Shown here one piece after another: positions 18,289-27,633 of a stretch of DNA of 64,000 nt. Origin of the DNA: Thermoplasmata archaeon (GTDB taxonomy: Archaea > Thermoplasmatota > Thermoplasmata > GCA-020350865); assembly GCA_020348445.1 (NCBI GenBank), contig CP070751.1, positions 3,905,765-3,969,764 on the forward strand, given 5' to 3'. The position numbers and the translations under genes were made by a program. Under the pieces are notes generated by a model. That model did not search any database, was not told the DNA's origin, and saw only the letters and a list, made by a program, of their open reading frames with translations. Position 1 is the stretch's first letter. Every line of letters starts with the position of its first letter.

Positions 18289-18980
18289 ATTTCATCACCT
18301 ACTATTATTTTCTTACTGTTGGGTCCTTCATTGAATAATAAATCGACTATTGACAAGTTTGTAATAAACTCGCCAAATTGTTGTTTATATTGAGGGTGAT
18401 TAAATTCCTGATATCTTAGGTTTACGGCATTTTCTGCAAATTCTGTATCCTTCATATAGCCCTTACTCCCGATTCCCGAGAGGTAGGTATTTGCTCCCAC
18501 AGCCTTGCAGATATTTATTAAAAGCTCTGTACCATCCCCACTAACCTCAAGATCAGAACTTTTTGCAAATTCACATTTTATGCCCAATATCTTCGTTATG
18601 TTCTCGATCAAATAGATATTCAAATCCGCAAGCTGATCCCAATCACGTTCATAGAGCGCCTCAAAAAATTGTGAATATTCCTGGAAAAAAAGGGCATTTT
18701 TGTAGTTCAAAAGCATGCTCTTCCAATGCTTTTTTCTCCAATTAATATGGTTGTCGATTCTTACCTCGTTTATGTTTTGACCAAAGCGATTCTTTGTAAG
18801 GACTGGCACGGTGAGGTATAATTCTCCATTTGCAGTTTTTATTCTGTTCTTATTGACCAATTGGCCCTTTGGATATTGAACACTATCTAAGAACACGAAT
18901 AGGTCAGAGTGATAAATCTTATGAAAATATCCTAGCCAAGGAATATAATTGGGCTGATGAATTGCTATAACTTTATTCAC
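18285..18980 (-). CDS. WbqC-like family protein
   Basis: A 231-residue protein of the WbqC family. The N-terminus KVIAIHQPNYIPWLGYF is diagnostic, followed by DLFVFLDSVQYPKG, NKNRIKTANGELYLTVPV, and a later TYLSGIGSKGYM segment. WbqC proteins occur in O-antigen loci and are linked to nucleotide-sugar modification; their biochemistry is poorly defined. It overlaps the radical SAM gene by 8 nt upstream and the deacetylase-like gene by 4 nt downstream, so the three proteins are very likely made together and act in one pathway. Confidence 0.88.
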   Translation of the reverse strand: MNKVIAIHQPNYIPWLGYFHKIYHSDLFVFLDSVQYPKGQLVNKNRIKTANGELYLTVPVLTKNRFGQNINEVRIDNHINWRKKHWKSMLLNYKNALFFQEYSQFFEALYERDWDQLADLNIYLIENITKILGIKCEFAKSSDLEVSGDGTELLINICKAVGANTYLSGIGSKGYMKDTEFAENAVNLRYQEFNHPQYKQQFGEFITNLSIVDLLFNEGPNSKKIIVGDEI

Positions 18981-20430
18981 TTAGCTCCTCCTTTATGATT
19001 TGCTCGATTTCGACATTTCTTCGCTCAACAGCTTTTTTGATTATATTTTTTACCATGCTTTTTGTCAAATAGTGATCCAATAATCTGGTTTTCCATCTTG
19101 CATAAGCTGTGAATTCAAATGGCAATATCCTCAATCTATTAACACCAGGAAAATTCCTTTTTATATTGTCCTTTCTAAATGTCAAGCCCGCTATATAGTA
19201 CAAATTCTCTATTTTTGGATTCAATGCATGGCTTAGTGAAAATTTGCTCCAGTCCTGCATATTCTTTGGTGGATCAAATCCCTCTTCAATTGCCATTTTA
19301 TACATGGGAGTTTCCGGATAGGGCGTATATACAAAGAAACTTGCTCTGGCTTTATCATCGACTTTTTTAATCCAATCAGCAAGATCCATGCTCATTTTAA
19401 GTTCTGCTTTTGTCTCTGTGGGTAATCCAGCCATGAACGAATACATGGGACTGATATCTGATTTCGCGATGATTTTTACGGACTTTTTAATTGTTTCCAC
19501 TCCTTCAGCATAATCTTTACAGATAACGTCATTCAGTACTCGTGGGGAACCACTTTCAACTCCCACTTCAAAGCTTTTGCACCCCCCCCATTCCATGGTC
19601 TTAATAATCTCCTTTGATACGCAGTCACAGCTTATCCCGGTATGCCATTCTATTGCACGTTCCCTTAACACTCTTGAAAGCCCCTGGATACGTTTGATTT
19701 TTTTACCTATATTTTCATCACCTAAACTGGCAGTGTTAAAGGACAGTTCACTGAGATACATATTCAATTCTTTCTCGAATTTGTCTATGGGCATGGGTCT
19801 CCATTTGCGTTTATGAAAGGCCTGGACGTAGCAGAATCCGCATCTCCTCCAACATCCCCTCGAGGATAATATCACCATGGAACCACCTTTTACGGCGATT
19901 CGAAAGTATCTTTTTGTTTTATCGTTTAGAGGGAATATCCATCTGTCCGGTTTAATTGGAGGTCTTGGCTGATTTATTATGATATCTCCGTTTTTTTTCC
20001 AGGCCAGGCCATTTATAGTTTGAAAATCGTTTCTATGATTTTTTAAGTAATTCATCAATTCGCAGGCTGTCTCCTCACCTTCTCCTACCACAACATAATC
20101 CACAAACCTTTCCTGTAAGCATTGCCTGGGCAGTAAAGATGGGTGAACTCCGCCAAGGATGGTTTTTATATCAGCATTGTGATTTTTAACCTTTTTTAAG
20201 ACCTCGATCGCTCCCTCTAGTTGATAACCGGTCATAGAAGACACGCCAACGCAAAGAGGATTCTTAGTAAGCGCTTGTGACAAACGGCTTTTGGGATCGA
20301 AACGAAGGTCAATGTACTCGACATCATAACCTGCCCTTTCCAAAGAAGCTCCCACATAGAAAATACTGAAAGCTGGATATATGGAGGGACTATCCTGCGT
20401 AGGTTCCGGATATACAAGTAAACAATCCAT
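18973..20430 (-). CDS. Radical SAM protein with B12-binding-like domain
   Basis: A 485-residue protein with the same overall layout as the one at 7024 but clearly divergent. Residues 1-130 form a cobalamin-binding-like Rossmann domain (VYPEPTQDSP start, ILGGVHPSLLP, VVVGEGEE). The cluster cysteines are C193, C197 and C200 (GCWRRCGFC). The C-terminal 170 residues are helical and contain FVYTPYPETPMYK. It is the first gene of a tightly coupled trio with WbqC-like and deacetylase-like genes, implying a radical modification (methylation or epimerisation) of a sugar or lipid-linked sugar. That role is inferred. Confidence 0.8.
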   Translation of the reverse strand: MDCLLVYPEPTQDSPSIYPAFSIFYVGASLERAGYDVEYIDLRFDPKSRLSQALTKNPLCVGVSSMTGYQLEGAIEVLKKVKNHNADIKTILGGVHPSLLPRQCLQERFVDYVVVGEGEETACELMNYLKNHRNDFQTINGLAWKKNGDIIINQPRPPIKPDRWIFPLNDKTKRYFRIAVKGGSMVILSSRGCWRRCGFCYVQAFHKRKWRPMPIDKFEKELNMYLSELSFNTASLGDENIGKKIKRIQGLSRVLRERAIEWHTGISCDCVSKEIIKTMEWGGCKSFEVGVESGSPRVLNDVICKDYAEGVETIKKSVKIIAKSDISPMYSFMAGLPTETKAELKMSMDLADWIKKVDDKARASFFVYTPYPETPMYKMAIEEGFDPPKNMQDWSKFSLSHALNPKIENLYYIAGLTFRKDNIKRNFPGVNRLRILPFEFTAYARWKTRLLDHYLTKSMVKNIIKKAVERRNVEIEQIIKEELSE

Positions 20431-20784
20431 ATTATCTCCTTTTTACAGAGGGGACTTTTAATAACATTGCATACGGCCCTGAGGTTTGTTTTACATATTA
20501 ATTTTTATCAAATTCTGATGAATATGAATTATCATCCATGCAAATATTGCCATAATTTTATATGAACTTCTTATACGCAATCCCCTTTTTTCTAATAAAA
20601 GTTACCCCTTAGTTATCTTGATACAAAAGTAGTGACTTTTTTCGATATGTCGGTTAAACATTTGGCAATAGATATTAATATTTTCTGCAATAATCTTAAT
20701 ACGGCATTTTTTTCTCGATGGTTCCTATAGTAATTTATTTAAGTTGTTTTCGCATTTTACTCGATATTCATAGTGAAATAGAAT
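20431..20784. other. AT-rich intergenic region between divergent genes
   Basis: This 354-bp region lies between the leftward radical SAM operon and the rightward PIG-L gene. It contains copy 1 of a 38-bp repeat (20573-20610). A TATA-like TAATTTATTTAAG around 20731-20743 could serve the PIG-L gene. No ORF or RNA gene is supported. Confidence 0.5.
20573..20610 (-). repeat. 38-bp intergenic repeat, copy 1
   Basis: This stretch, beginning ATACGCAAT and containing TTTTTTCTAATAAAAGTTAC, matches 23549-23586 at 34 of 38 positions. Both copies lie in the upstream region of leftward genes in the glycan cluster (about 140 nt and 40 nt from the start codons). A shared promoter or regulator site, or a relic of local duplication, would explain it. 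Confidence 0.6.
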
Positions 20785-21618
20785 ATGGTCGATTTTATGG
20801 GTAAATCCGATATTTTGATATTTGCCCCTCATCCCGATGATGAGGCATTGGGCTGTGCAGGTCTGATATATTCCTCAATTAAGAAAAATAAGAAGGTTAA
20901 GGTCGTAGTGGTGGCAAACGGTGAATCCAGTGTCGACGGAACTGAAAGGTATTACGGCCATAAACCAGAAACCCAGGATTTCATTAATATTGGGTATGTA
21001 AGACAAAAAGAATCTGTCTCAGCAATGAAAGTTCTGGGCCTTTCTTCTGAAGATGTGATATTTTTAGGATACCCAAACGATGGTCTTATGGAAATGCTCT
21101 CCTCTGATAAATACGACAAAGAATCACCCTATAAATCCGAATTTACGCATTTTGATCGGGTTTCATACGAAAATTCTTATAGCATGGGTGCACCATTCTG
21201 CAAAGAGAGTTTCTATTCTGACATCAAAAGCATTTTCAATGAGTGTAGACCCAGGGAAGTTTATGTAACACATCCACTAGACAGCCATTTTGACCATCAG
21301 GCATGCGGCAGATACATTAGCTCTTATGTAAAACAACTTGATAATTCGATACGCGTCCTTTGCTATGTCATCTCCCCATCGAAAATTCCGTCCCCCAAAC
21401 AAAGCCTTGTGTACAAATTAGCTGGGCAAATGACAGAAAGACATCTTGATAAAACCGCAAAAGAAATGAAAAAAAGATTTATGGACGAATACAAATCTCA
21501 GAGTTATTTATTTGATCAAGTGGCATTTCATTTTAACGTTGAAAGATATTGGAAGCTTAAGCGCGGTGTAAGGGCAAAAATCGCGAAAAAAATATTTCCA
21601 AATTTAAGATTCTTATAA
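20785..21618 (+). CDS. PIG-L family deacetylase
   Basis: A 277-residue LmbE/PIG-L deacetylase. The zinc site APHPDDEALGCAG is near residues 13-25, and the second His is in THPLDSHFDHQACGRY. The family removes N-acetyl groups from GlcNAc-containing substrates. There is no signal peptide. The start may be the ATG at 20785 or the one at 20797; neither has a good ribosome binding site. It stands alone on the plus strand between leftward glycan genes and converges on a GT4 gene, 5 nt apart. A role in trimming an N-acetyl sugar for the surface glycan is likely. Confidence 0.88.
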   Translation: MVDFMGKSDILIFAPHPDDEALGCAGLIYSSIKKNKKVKVVVVANGESSVDGTERYYGHKPETQDFINIGYVRQKESVSAMKVLGLSSEDVIFLGYPNDGLMEMLSSDKYDKESPYKSEFTHFDRVSYENSYSMGAPFCKESFYSDIKSIFNECRPREVYVTHPLDSHFDHQACGRYISSYVKQLDNSIRVLCYVISPSKIPSPKQSLVYKLAGQMTERHLDKTAKEMKKRFMDEYKSQSYLFDQVAFHFNVERYWKLKRGVRAKIAKKIFPNLRFL

Positions 21619-21623
21619 TATAA

Positions 21624-22778
21624 TCATTTGGTCGATTTTCTTTCGAACTGCTTGATCGCTTTTTTTAGAACCTTTTCATATTCCATTGCTTTCTTTTCCC
21701 ATGTAAAATCCTTGGCCCATTTTATTCCTTTTTCAGATAATTGGTTTCTTTTTTCAGAATCAGTAAGCAGCCTTCCCAAAGTATCGACCCATAAGTCTAT
21801 ATCTTCAGGTGGAAGAAGAACAGCATTTTCTCCTGTTGACTCCCTTAATCCAGGGATATCAGAAGCAACGACTGGCAATCCACAGGCCATGGCCTCGATT
21901 GAAACCAAAGGAAATACCTCGCTTTTTGTTGGAAACATTAAAAGCGTGGCAGAACGATAGTATTTGAACACATCATTGTAAGGAAGAGAACCTGTGAGCT
22001 GGATCTTATCTTCAAGTTTATACATATTTATCTTCTCTTTTAATTCTCCCAAGATATCGCCCTCTCCCACAATGGTCAATCTCAGGTTGGGAAACTGTTT
22101 TACCAATCTTCTAAATATCTCGATCAATTCAAAAACCCCTTTTGTCCTCTGCAATCTTCCCACAAAAAGTAAAGAAAGCTGTTCACCCTCTTTTTTCGCT
22201 TTTATATTTTCAATATCAGGGAGGATATGGGAGGGTATACCAGGAGTGACAACATCTTCGATAGTAAAACCATGGGCATTGGAGATAAGGGACTGTGTAT
22301 TTCGACTTACTGCGGCATACAGTGTGGATTTGTCTGCATTAAAATATTCCTTTGAGTACGGGCCTCCGAGAATGTGAAAGACTGATGGGACACCAAGCTT
22401 AAATGCCAGGTTTGAGAACAATCTGCTGTCCACCCAGTAATGTGTGGATATAACATCCATGTCTTTGATTCTTCTCTTTATTTTAGGTCTTAAAAGTAAA
22501 TTATAATAGAAACTGTATGCCTCTGTTCTATAAGGTGTTAAGCGACGCACGAGTTTGGATGCAAGTCTATTCATAGGTGTGAACCTAAGCCAAAAGGGCA
22601 CAGTTACAACCTCATACGGGCCATCCATAAGCACCTTAAGCGTGGATTTGTGCCGAGTTCTTCCCGTGAATATCGTAACTTCATGTTTTTTGCCTAAATA
22701 TCTAGCAAATTGATGGACTATGGTTTCCGTGCCCCCTGTGATGGTGCCTGCTGAAGGACTTATGAAGCATATTTTCAT
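21624..22778 (-). CDS. Glycosyltransferase family 4, paralogue A
   Basis: A 384-residue GT-B enzyme. The N-terminal SAGTITGGTETIVHQFA loop binds the acceptor side. The donor domain has LLFVGRLQRTKGVFELIEIF, the retaining E-x7-E site in SEVFPLVSIEAMACGLPVVASDIPG, and a C-terminal DFTWEKKAMEYEKVL helix. It is closely similar, roughly two-thirds identical by eye over the N-terminal half, to the protein encoded at 23611. The two genes flank a methyltransferase gene, so a local duplication is evident. It is probably peripheral on the inner membrane face and acts on a lipid-linked glycan. Confidence 0.9.
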   Translation of the reverse strand: MKICFISPSAGTITGGTETIVHQFARYLGKKHEVTIFTGRTRHKSTLKVLMDGPYEVVTVPFWLRFTPMNRLASKLVRRLTPYRTEAYSFYYNLLLRPKIKRRIKDMDVISTHYWVDSRLFSNLAFKLGVPSVFHILGGPYSKEYFNADKSTLYAAVSRNTQSLISNAHGFTIEDVVTPGIPSHILPDIENIKAKKEGEQLSLLFVGRLQRTKGVFELIEIFRRLVKQFPNLRLTIVGEGDILGELKEKINMYKLEDKIQLTGSLPYNDVFKYYRSATLLMFPTKSEVFPLVSIEAMACGLPVVASDIPGLRESTGENAVLLPPEDIDLWVDTLGRLLTDSEKRNQLSEKGIKWAKDFTWEKKAMEYEKVLKKAIKQFERKSTK

Positions 22779-22850
22779 ATCAAATTCTCCAAGTCCACCG
22801 TAGAAATCACGCTCCCTTCACTTAATTAAATAATTGTAACTATCATTTCT

Positions 22851-23510
22851 TTAGTTGATCTTCTCCTTTATTCCATATACGAAGAATTTATCCCATTCAT
22901 GTAAAGGTAGTTCTGTTCCATCAGCTGTGGAGAAAGCTGACATTTTAATGATTTTAATGCCTAGCGATTCAAGGAATTTACTGATCTCTTTGGGTACATA
23001 GCTTCTCGTATTAAGGCGAGCTTCACTATCTGTGAGATATTCATATTCATAATGTCCTTTATAATTTCTGTCGATAGTTGTAAAAAATAACTGGCCGCCT
23101 TGATCTAATATGCGAACCATTTCGCTTAAGGCATCTTCCCATGAACCATCAAAATTTTGCAATACAGCAATCGAGATAATACAATCCATACTGTTGCTTT
23201 TGAATGGGAGCCTTATGATGTCACCCAAAAAGAACTCAGCAGGAAGATTTTTTTGTCTTGCAACTTTCACCATGTTTGGTGATGGGTCAATCCCGAACAT
23301 ATTAATATTACCGTAATTCTCGCTTAAGAACTCTTCAAAATTACCTACTCCACACCCAACATCAACCATGCTCATATTTTCTTTGATCTCGATATTTGAA
23401 AGGCAAATATTATATCTATATGACATGCTCTTTTTGGATGAATATCCCACTTTTTCGTGATCATTATTAAAAGATTTGGCTCTTTCATCAAACCATTTAG
23501 TCCATTGCAT
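22851..23510 (-). CDS. SAM-dependent methyltransferase
   Basis: A 219-residue class I methyltransferase. MSMVDVGCGVGNFEEFL is motif I, MFGIDPSPNMVK motif II, and DCIISIAVLQNFDGSWEDAL the post-I region. The frame extends to 23561, but the ATG at 23510 is chosen because GGTGA lies 6 nt upstream, and the upstream extension is rich in Cys and encoded by repeat-like intergenic DNA. It lies between two paralogous GT4 genes on the same strand, so a sugar O-methylation or end-capping role is plausible but unproven. Confidence 0.78.
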   Translation of the reverse strand: MQWTKWFDERAKSFNNDHEKVGYSSKKSMSYRYNICLSNIEIKENMSMVDVGCGVGNFEEFLSENYGNINMFGIDPSPNMVKVARQKNLPAEFFLGDIIRLPFKSNSMDCIISIAVLQNFDGSWEDALSEMVRILDQGGQLFFTTIDRNYKGHYEYEYLTDSEARLNTRSYVPKEISKFLESLGIKIIKMSAFSTADGTELPLHEWDKFFVYGIKEKIN

Positions 23511-23548
23511 TTTTTCACCATCTTGCATATTATAGCATAAAGAACTAC

Positions 23549-23586
23549 ATACGCAATTCACTTTTTTCTAATAAAAGTTACTACTT
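23549..23586 (-). repeat. 38-bp intergenic repeat, copy 2
   Basis: The partner of 20573-20610, differing at four positions. It lies about 40 nt upstream of the methyltransferase start and just past the end of the GT4 paralogue B gene. Confidence 0.6.
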
Positions 23587-23610
23587 TATTTTTCTAATTG
23601 AGATAAAAAC

Positions 23611-24756
23611 TCATTTGCCAGGGCCTTTTTTGAAGATATCTATAGCCTTTTGCAGTGCTTTTTCATACTCCTCTGCCTTCTTTTCCCAGGTAAAATCCCT
23701 TGCCCATTTTATTCCATTTGCGGACAGATTGCTTCTCTGTTTTTCATCTTTAAGTAGTTTACCTATGGTATCAATCCATAAATCTACATTCTCAGGTGGA
23801 AGGAGGACAGCATTTCCTCCTGTTGAGTCTTTTAAACCGGGAATATCTGAGGCCACGACTGGTAATCCACAAGCCATTGCTTCCAGGGGTACAATACCGA
23901 AAGTCTCGCTTTTGGATGGGAAAATGAACAACGTAGAATCAAAATAATATTCAAATATTTTATCATATGGAACCTGGCCTGTGAAAATTATTTTTTTATG
24001 CAATCCGCGCGATTTCGCCAATTCTTTGAGTTTTCCCATGATGTCTCCATCGCCCACGATCGTTAAACTTAAATTCGAACTTGTCTCGGATAATTTGGAA
24101 AATATATCGATTAATTCAATTAATCCCTTTGTTTCCTGTAGTCTTCCCACAAATAGTAACCTTTTTTCTTGTTCACCCCTCTCTTTTTGCTGATGGGAAA
24201 ACAACCATGAGGGGATACCAGGAGTGACCACATCTTCTATTTTGAAATCATGGGCATCATTTATGATTTTCTGAGTGTATCCACTTGTTGCTACATATAA
24301 GGTAGATCTATCAACATTTAAGAGAGCTTTCGGATAAGGGCCTCCAAGAATGTGAAAAACAGACGGCACATCGAGCTTGAATGCGAGATTGGAGAACAAC
24401 CTGCTGTCCAACCAATAATGGGTGGATATAACGTCCATATCCTTGATCCTCTTTTTTATTTTCGATCTCAGAAATACATTGTAATAGAAGCTAAATGATT
24501 CGGATTTATAGGGTGTTAGGCGGCGAGAAAGCTTGGTTGCAAAATTATTCATGGGCGTGAACCTAGGCCAAAATGGAACAGTTAAAACCTCGTATGAACC
24601 TTTTTTAAGGTTGTTCTGCATGGTTTTATGCCGGCTTCTTCCAGTTAAAACCGTTACCTCATTTTTCTTACTCAATTGCTCTGCAAATTGATGGACTATG
24701 GTTTCCGTCCCTCCTGTGATGGTTCCAACAGATGGGCTTACAAAGCATATCTTCAT
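23611..24756 (-). CDS. Glycosyltransferase family 4, paralogue B
   Basis: A 381-residue GT-B enzyme paralogous to the one at 21624. It has SVGTITGGTETIVHQFAEQL at the start, LLFVGRLQETKGLIELI opening the donor domain, and the E-x7-E site in SETFGIVPLEAMACGLPVVASDIPG. The acceptor half differs from paralogue A mainly around residues 45-55 and 140-170, which could change specificity. Its ATG overlaps the stop of the flippase gene by 4 nt (ATGA), so it is translated with the flippase. Confidence 0.9.
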   Translation of the reverse strand: MKICFVSPSVGTITGGTETIVHQFAEQLSKKNEVTVLTGRSRHKTMQNNLKKGSYEVLTVPFWPRFTPMNNFATKLSRRLTPYKSESFSFYYNVFLRSKIKKRIKDMDVISTHYWLDSRLFSNLAFKLDVPSVFHILGGPYPKALLNVDRSTLYVATSGYTQKIINDAHDFKIEDVVTPGIPSWLFSHQQKERGEQEKRLLFVGRLQETKGLIELIDIFSKLSETSSNLSLTIVGDGDIMGKLKELAKSRGLHKKIIFTGQVPYDKIFEYYFDSTLFIFPSKSETFGIVPLEAMACGLPVVASDIPGLKDSTGGNAVLLPPENVDLWIDTIGKLLKDEKQRSNLSANGIKWARDFTWEKKAEEYEKALQKAIDIFKKGPGK

Positions 24757-26402
24757 TTTTTATCCTCCGAATCCATCTGTGAATTACCATTGTTTTTTCC
24801 CCAAAATTTCAATCGTGCTTTTATCCTGTTGAATATATGCTTTATCTCACCTTTTTCTTTGGTATCAAGGCCCTTGAAATAGAACAGTAGAAGATATAAA
24901 CAACATCCAAATCCAAAATACAGGACAATTTCCACTGAATCCTTTATAAGACCGAATAGTGTGGTGTGGGTTCCAATTATATATGGGGGGCGCAGTAATA
25001 TCGCCCCGTACATTGCCAACGATACTATCCCTGCAAAGGGAAATGTCTTGGCAAATACCTGTTTTGCATAGTCCCCCCATTTAATATCAAGAACTTTAAA
25101 AACATGCGCAAGGAACAGAACCTCCAAGAGTACAAATGGGATGGTGGTTCCCAAAGCTACACCAGTAAGACCATAACCTTGCTGCACAAGAAAGACGCTG
25201 AGACATAGGTTCAAAAGAGCCACAATACCATAATATCTCACGAACTTTTTTATCCTGTTCATGCCGATAAGTATCTGGGTGGCAACGTAATTGTTAAAAT
25301 CGAAAAAAATGGAAATCATCAAAATCTGAACAATTATGTAATATTGACCGTACTCGTCTCCCATCCATATCGTTAACATTCCCTCAGAGAGAAAAAACAA
25401 TGGTACACCCAAAGCGAGACTCAGAGCAAGTACGTATTTAGTTCCTCTTAAAAACAGCCTTCTTAGAGCTGGGAGGTTGTCCGTTGCCTCCAACTCCGAT
25501 GCTGCGGGAATTACGGCGTATAATCCTATTTCCGGTATTCTGGTTGGTATACCATAAAGTTTCCATGCTGCCTGATAAAATGTTAATAAGGTTACATCCA
25601 CCAGTAATCCAATCACCAACCTATCCGTGTAATATATAACCATTATAAAGACAGAGAGAAGAAATACGCTCATACTGAGATCCATTAGAACCTTGATCAT
25701 ATCACGTTTCACATATGAAAATTTGATGGTAACATGGGGTAATAATTTTTGAACAAACCAGGCAGTTAGAATAAATCCAATCAACCCAACACAGGAGGTA
25801 TAAAATACCAACTCAACCACACCCATTCCCATAGACAGCACAAGAACAACAACGACAACGTTTACAATGGACATAATGAAAGTTATCATTGCTAAAATAT
25901 CATATCTCTGAAGACCCGCTAAAATACCCTTAAGCGATGCAAGGGATAGGCTGAACATGAAGATTGCACCTAGGATATAGATTATGGCTCTTGCCTTGGG
26001 GTAAAAATCAGGTGCATCTAACGCAGGAAATGTTCCAGATAGGAATTCCAATAAAAAAGTACCAATTAAAAAAATAATCAATGCACTTGCGATGCCAATA
26101 AAAAGGAATATAAAAAACGAGGTGTTGATAACCTCATTAAGCTTTTCTTTATCATCCTCGGCATGATATTGAGCCACGAATTTTACAAGTGAGTTGCCTA
26201 TTCCCAGGTCTAAAATCCCGAAATAACCTGTTATCGCCGTGATAAATAAATATATCCCATATTCTGTCTCCCCAATATTCCCTACAATATACCAAAACAA
26301 AACAAATGTTAGGGCAAAACCCCAGAAGCGAATTGCGTAATTCACGATGGTATTTCTAATCAACTTACTTTTAACGCTCAAGTTTTTAACCCCGCAATTC
26401 AC
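24753..26402 (-). CDS. Wzx-type polysaccharide flippase
   Basis: A 549-residue integral membrane protein with about 12-14 helices, of the MVF/Wzx (polysaccharide export) superfamily. N-terminal RNTIVNYAIRFWGFALTFVLFW and GIYLFITAITGYFGILDLG are typical of the first two helices. It would flip undecaprenyl- or dolichol-type lipid-linked oligosaccharides across the membrane. The start is unsure: the GTG at 26402 has a weak site, and an in-frame TTG seven codons on has GGGG upstream. The last 35 residues are basic and cytosolic. The gene leads the leftward flippase-GT4-methyltransferase-GT4 run. Confidence 0.88.
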   Translation of the reverse strand: MNCGVKNLSVKSKLIRNTIVNYAIRFWGFALTFVLFWYIVGNIGETEYGIYLFITAITGYFGILDLGIGNSLVKFVAQYHAEDDKEKLNEVINTSFFIFLFIGIASALIIFLIGTFLLEFLSGTFPALDAPDFYPKARAIIYILGAIFMFSLSLASLKGILAGLQRYDILAMITFIMSIVNVVVVVLVLSMGMGVVELVFYTSCVGLIGFILTAWFVQKLLPHVTIKFSYVKRDMIKVLMDLSMSVFLLSVFIMVIYYTDRLVIGLLVDVTLLTFYQAAWKLYGIPTRIPEIGLYAVIPAASELEATDNLPALRRLFLRGTKYVLALSLALGVPLFFLSEGMLTIWMGDEYGQYYIIVQILMISIFFDFNNYVATQILIGMNRIKKFVRYYGIVALLNLCLSVFLVQQGYGLTGVALGTTIPFVLLEVLFLAHVFKVLDIKWGDYAKQVFAKTFPFAGIVSLAMYGAILLRPPYIIGTHTTLFGLIKDSVEIVLYFGFGCCLYLLLFYFKGLDTKEKGEIKHIFNRIKARLKFWGKNNGNSQMDSEDKK

Positions 26403-26603
26403 ACATCAGGTTAATAACCTCATATTATTAGCAGATTACAGGATATTCTGGTACCTTATCAATGTTTTGAGGTAGAGAACGATTATTTATACCATATAAA
26501 ACAGTTATTTTCCTATGATTAATAGGGGAAAGGTCCAAAATGTGAATTTAAAGATACCTCCTATGGAAAACTTTACTTTCCAAGTAAGACATATCCCTTT
26601 GAA

Positions 26604-26612
26604 TTTATATTT
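26604..26612 (+). promoter_or_regulatory. TATA box of the acyltransferase gene
   Basis: TTTATATTT lies about 38 nt above the ATG at 26646, giving an expected leader of about 10-15 nt that contains the GGTGA ribosome binding site. Confidence 0.5.
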
Positions 26613-26645
26613 ATTACAATAAAACATCGGGATTTGGTGAATAAT

Positions 26646-27092
26646 ATGGAATTACTATCCAAATACCATGTAATAAAAGACGCCGAGATAGGTGAAGGAA
26701 CCATAGTAAGGCATTACGTCAATCTATATGGCTGTAAAATCGGAAAAAACTGCAAAATAGCCTCCTTTGTTGAGATTCAAAAGAATGTTGAAATCGGTAA
26801 TAACTGCAAAATCGAAGCCTTTGCATATATGCCAACTGGAGTAACTATTGAGGATGAAGTGTTCGTAGGGCCACATGCGTGTTTTACAAATGATAAGAAA
26901 CCAAGCGCAAAAGGGGATTGGGAGGTTATGCCCACGCTCGTTAAAAAAGGTGCATCCATAGGAGCCAATGCCGTGATTTTGTGTGGAGTTACCATAGGGG
27001 AGAACGCCATAATTGGTGCAGGCAGCGTGGTAACAAAGGATGTTCCACCAAATACAGTAGTGGTGGGCAATCCCGCTAGACCTATTAAATAA
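26646..27092 (+). CDS. Hexapeptide-repeat (LbH) sugar N-acyltransferase
   Basis: A 148-residue left-handed beta-helix acyltransferase. Hexapeptide repeats run through most of the protein (for example IGEGTI, IGKNCK, IGNNCK, VTIGEN), with an [13 protein letters not shown] loop and the C-terminal GNPARPIK. This matches the WlbB/WbpD family that N-acetylates a 3-amino UDP-sugar. Together with the DegT aminotransferase it would complete an acetamido sugar. The upstream frame (TTG 26634) is rejected in favour of the ATG at 26646, which has GGTGA 5 nt before it. It faces away from the flippase. Confidence 0.85.
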   Translation: MELLSKYHVIKDAEIGEGTIVRHYVNLYGCKIGKNCKIASFVEIQKNVEIGNNCKIEAFAYMPTGVTIEDEVFVGPHACFTNDKKPSAKGDWEVMPTLVKKGASIGANAVILCGVTIGENAIIGAGSVVTKDVPPNTVVVGNPARPIK

Positions 27093-27135
27093 AAAGAATG
27101 GAAAATTATCATTTTGAAAAAAAGGAGGTGCTATA

Positions 27136-27594
27136 ATGCAAGCAACAATAGAAACCAATAGAGGTATGATATTACTGGAACTGTTTGATAAGGACACCCC
27201 AAAAACGGTGGAGAACTTCGTGAAGCTGGCAAAAGGTGGATTTTACGACGGTCTTAAATTCCACCGCGTGATCGCCGATTTCATGATCCAGACCGGTTGT
27301 CCAAAGGGAGATGGAACAGGGGGACCTGGATATCAGTCGGATTGTGAGATCATGCCCCACCTGAAACATGAACCTGGCACCCTGTCCATGGCACATGCAG
27401 GGACCTGCGAGCACAGTGGCTCTGGTGAAAAAATATCGGGTCGATGCTCCAATGGGTCGCAGTTCTTCATAACCCATGTTGCCACACCCTGGCTTGATGG
27501 TAAGCACACAGTGTTCGGGCGTGTTTTGGAGGGCAAGGACGTGGTGGACAGTATCAAGCAGGGTGACACGATTCAGAAGGTTACAATACAATGA
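27136..27594 (+). CDS. Peptidyl-prolyl cis-trans isomerase, cyclophilin type
   Basis: A 152-residue single-domain cyclophilin that speeds proline isomerisation during folding. The catalytic region [15 protein letters not shown], the [12 protein letters not shown] loop and [25 protein letters not shown] are diagnostic. There is no signal peptide, so it is cytosolic. An insertion containing [14 protein letters not shown] replaces the usual short loop before the SQFFI segment, and its two cysteines could pair. An AAAGGAGGTG site before the ATG is close to a perfect ribosome binding site. It follows the acyltransferase by 43 nt. Confidence 0.93.
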   Translation: MQATIETNRGMILLELFDKDTPKTVENFVKLAKGGFYDGLKFHRVIADFMIQTGCPKGDGTGGPGYQSDCEIMPHLKHEPGTLSMAHAGTCEHSGSGEKISGRCSNGSQFFITHVATPWLDGKHTVFGRVLEGKDVVDSIKQGDTIQKVTIQ

Positions 27595-27633
27595 TAATTG
27601 GTACCAATAAGCATCTTATTGATATCCGATTTT

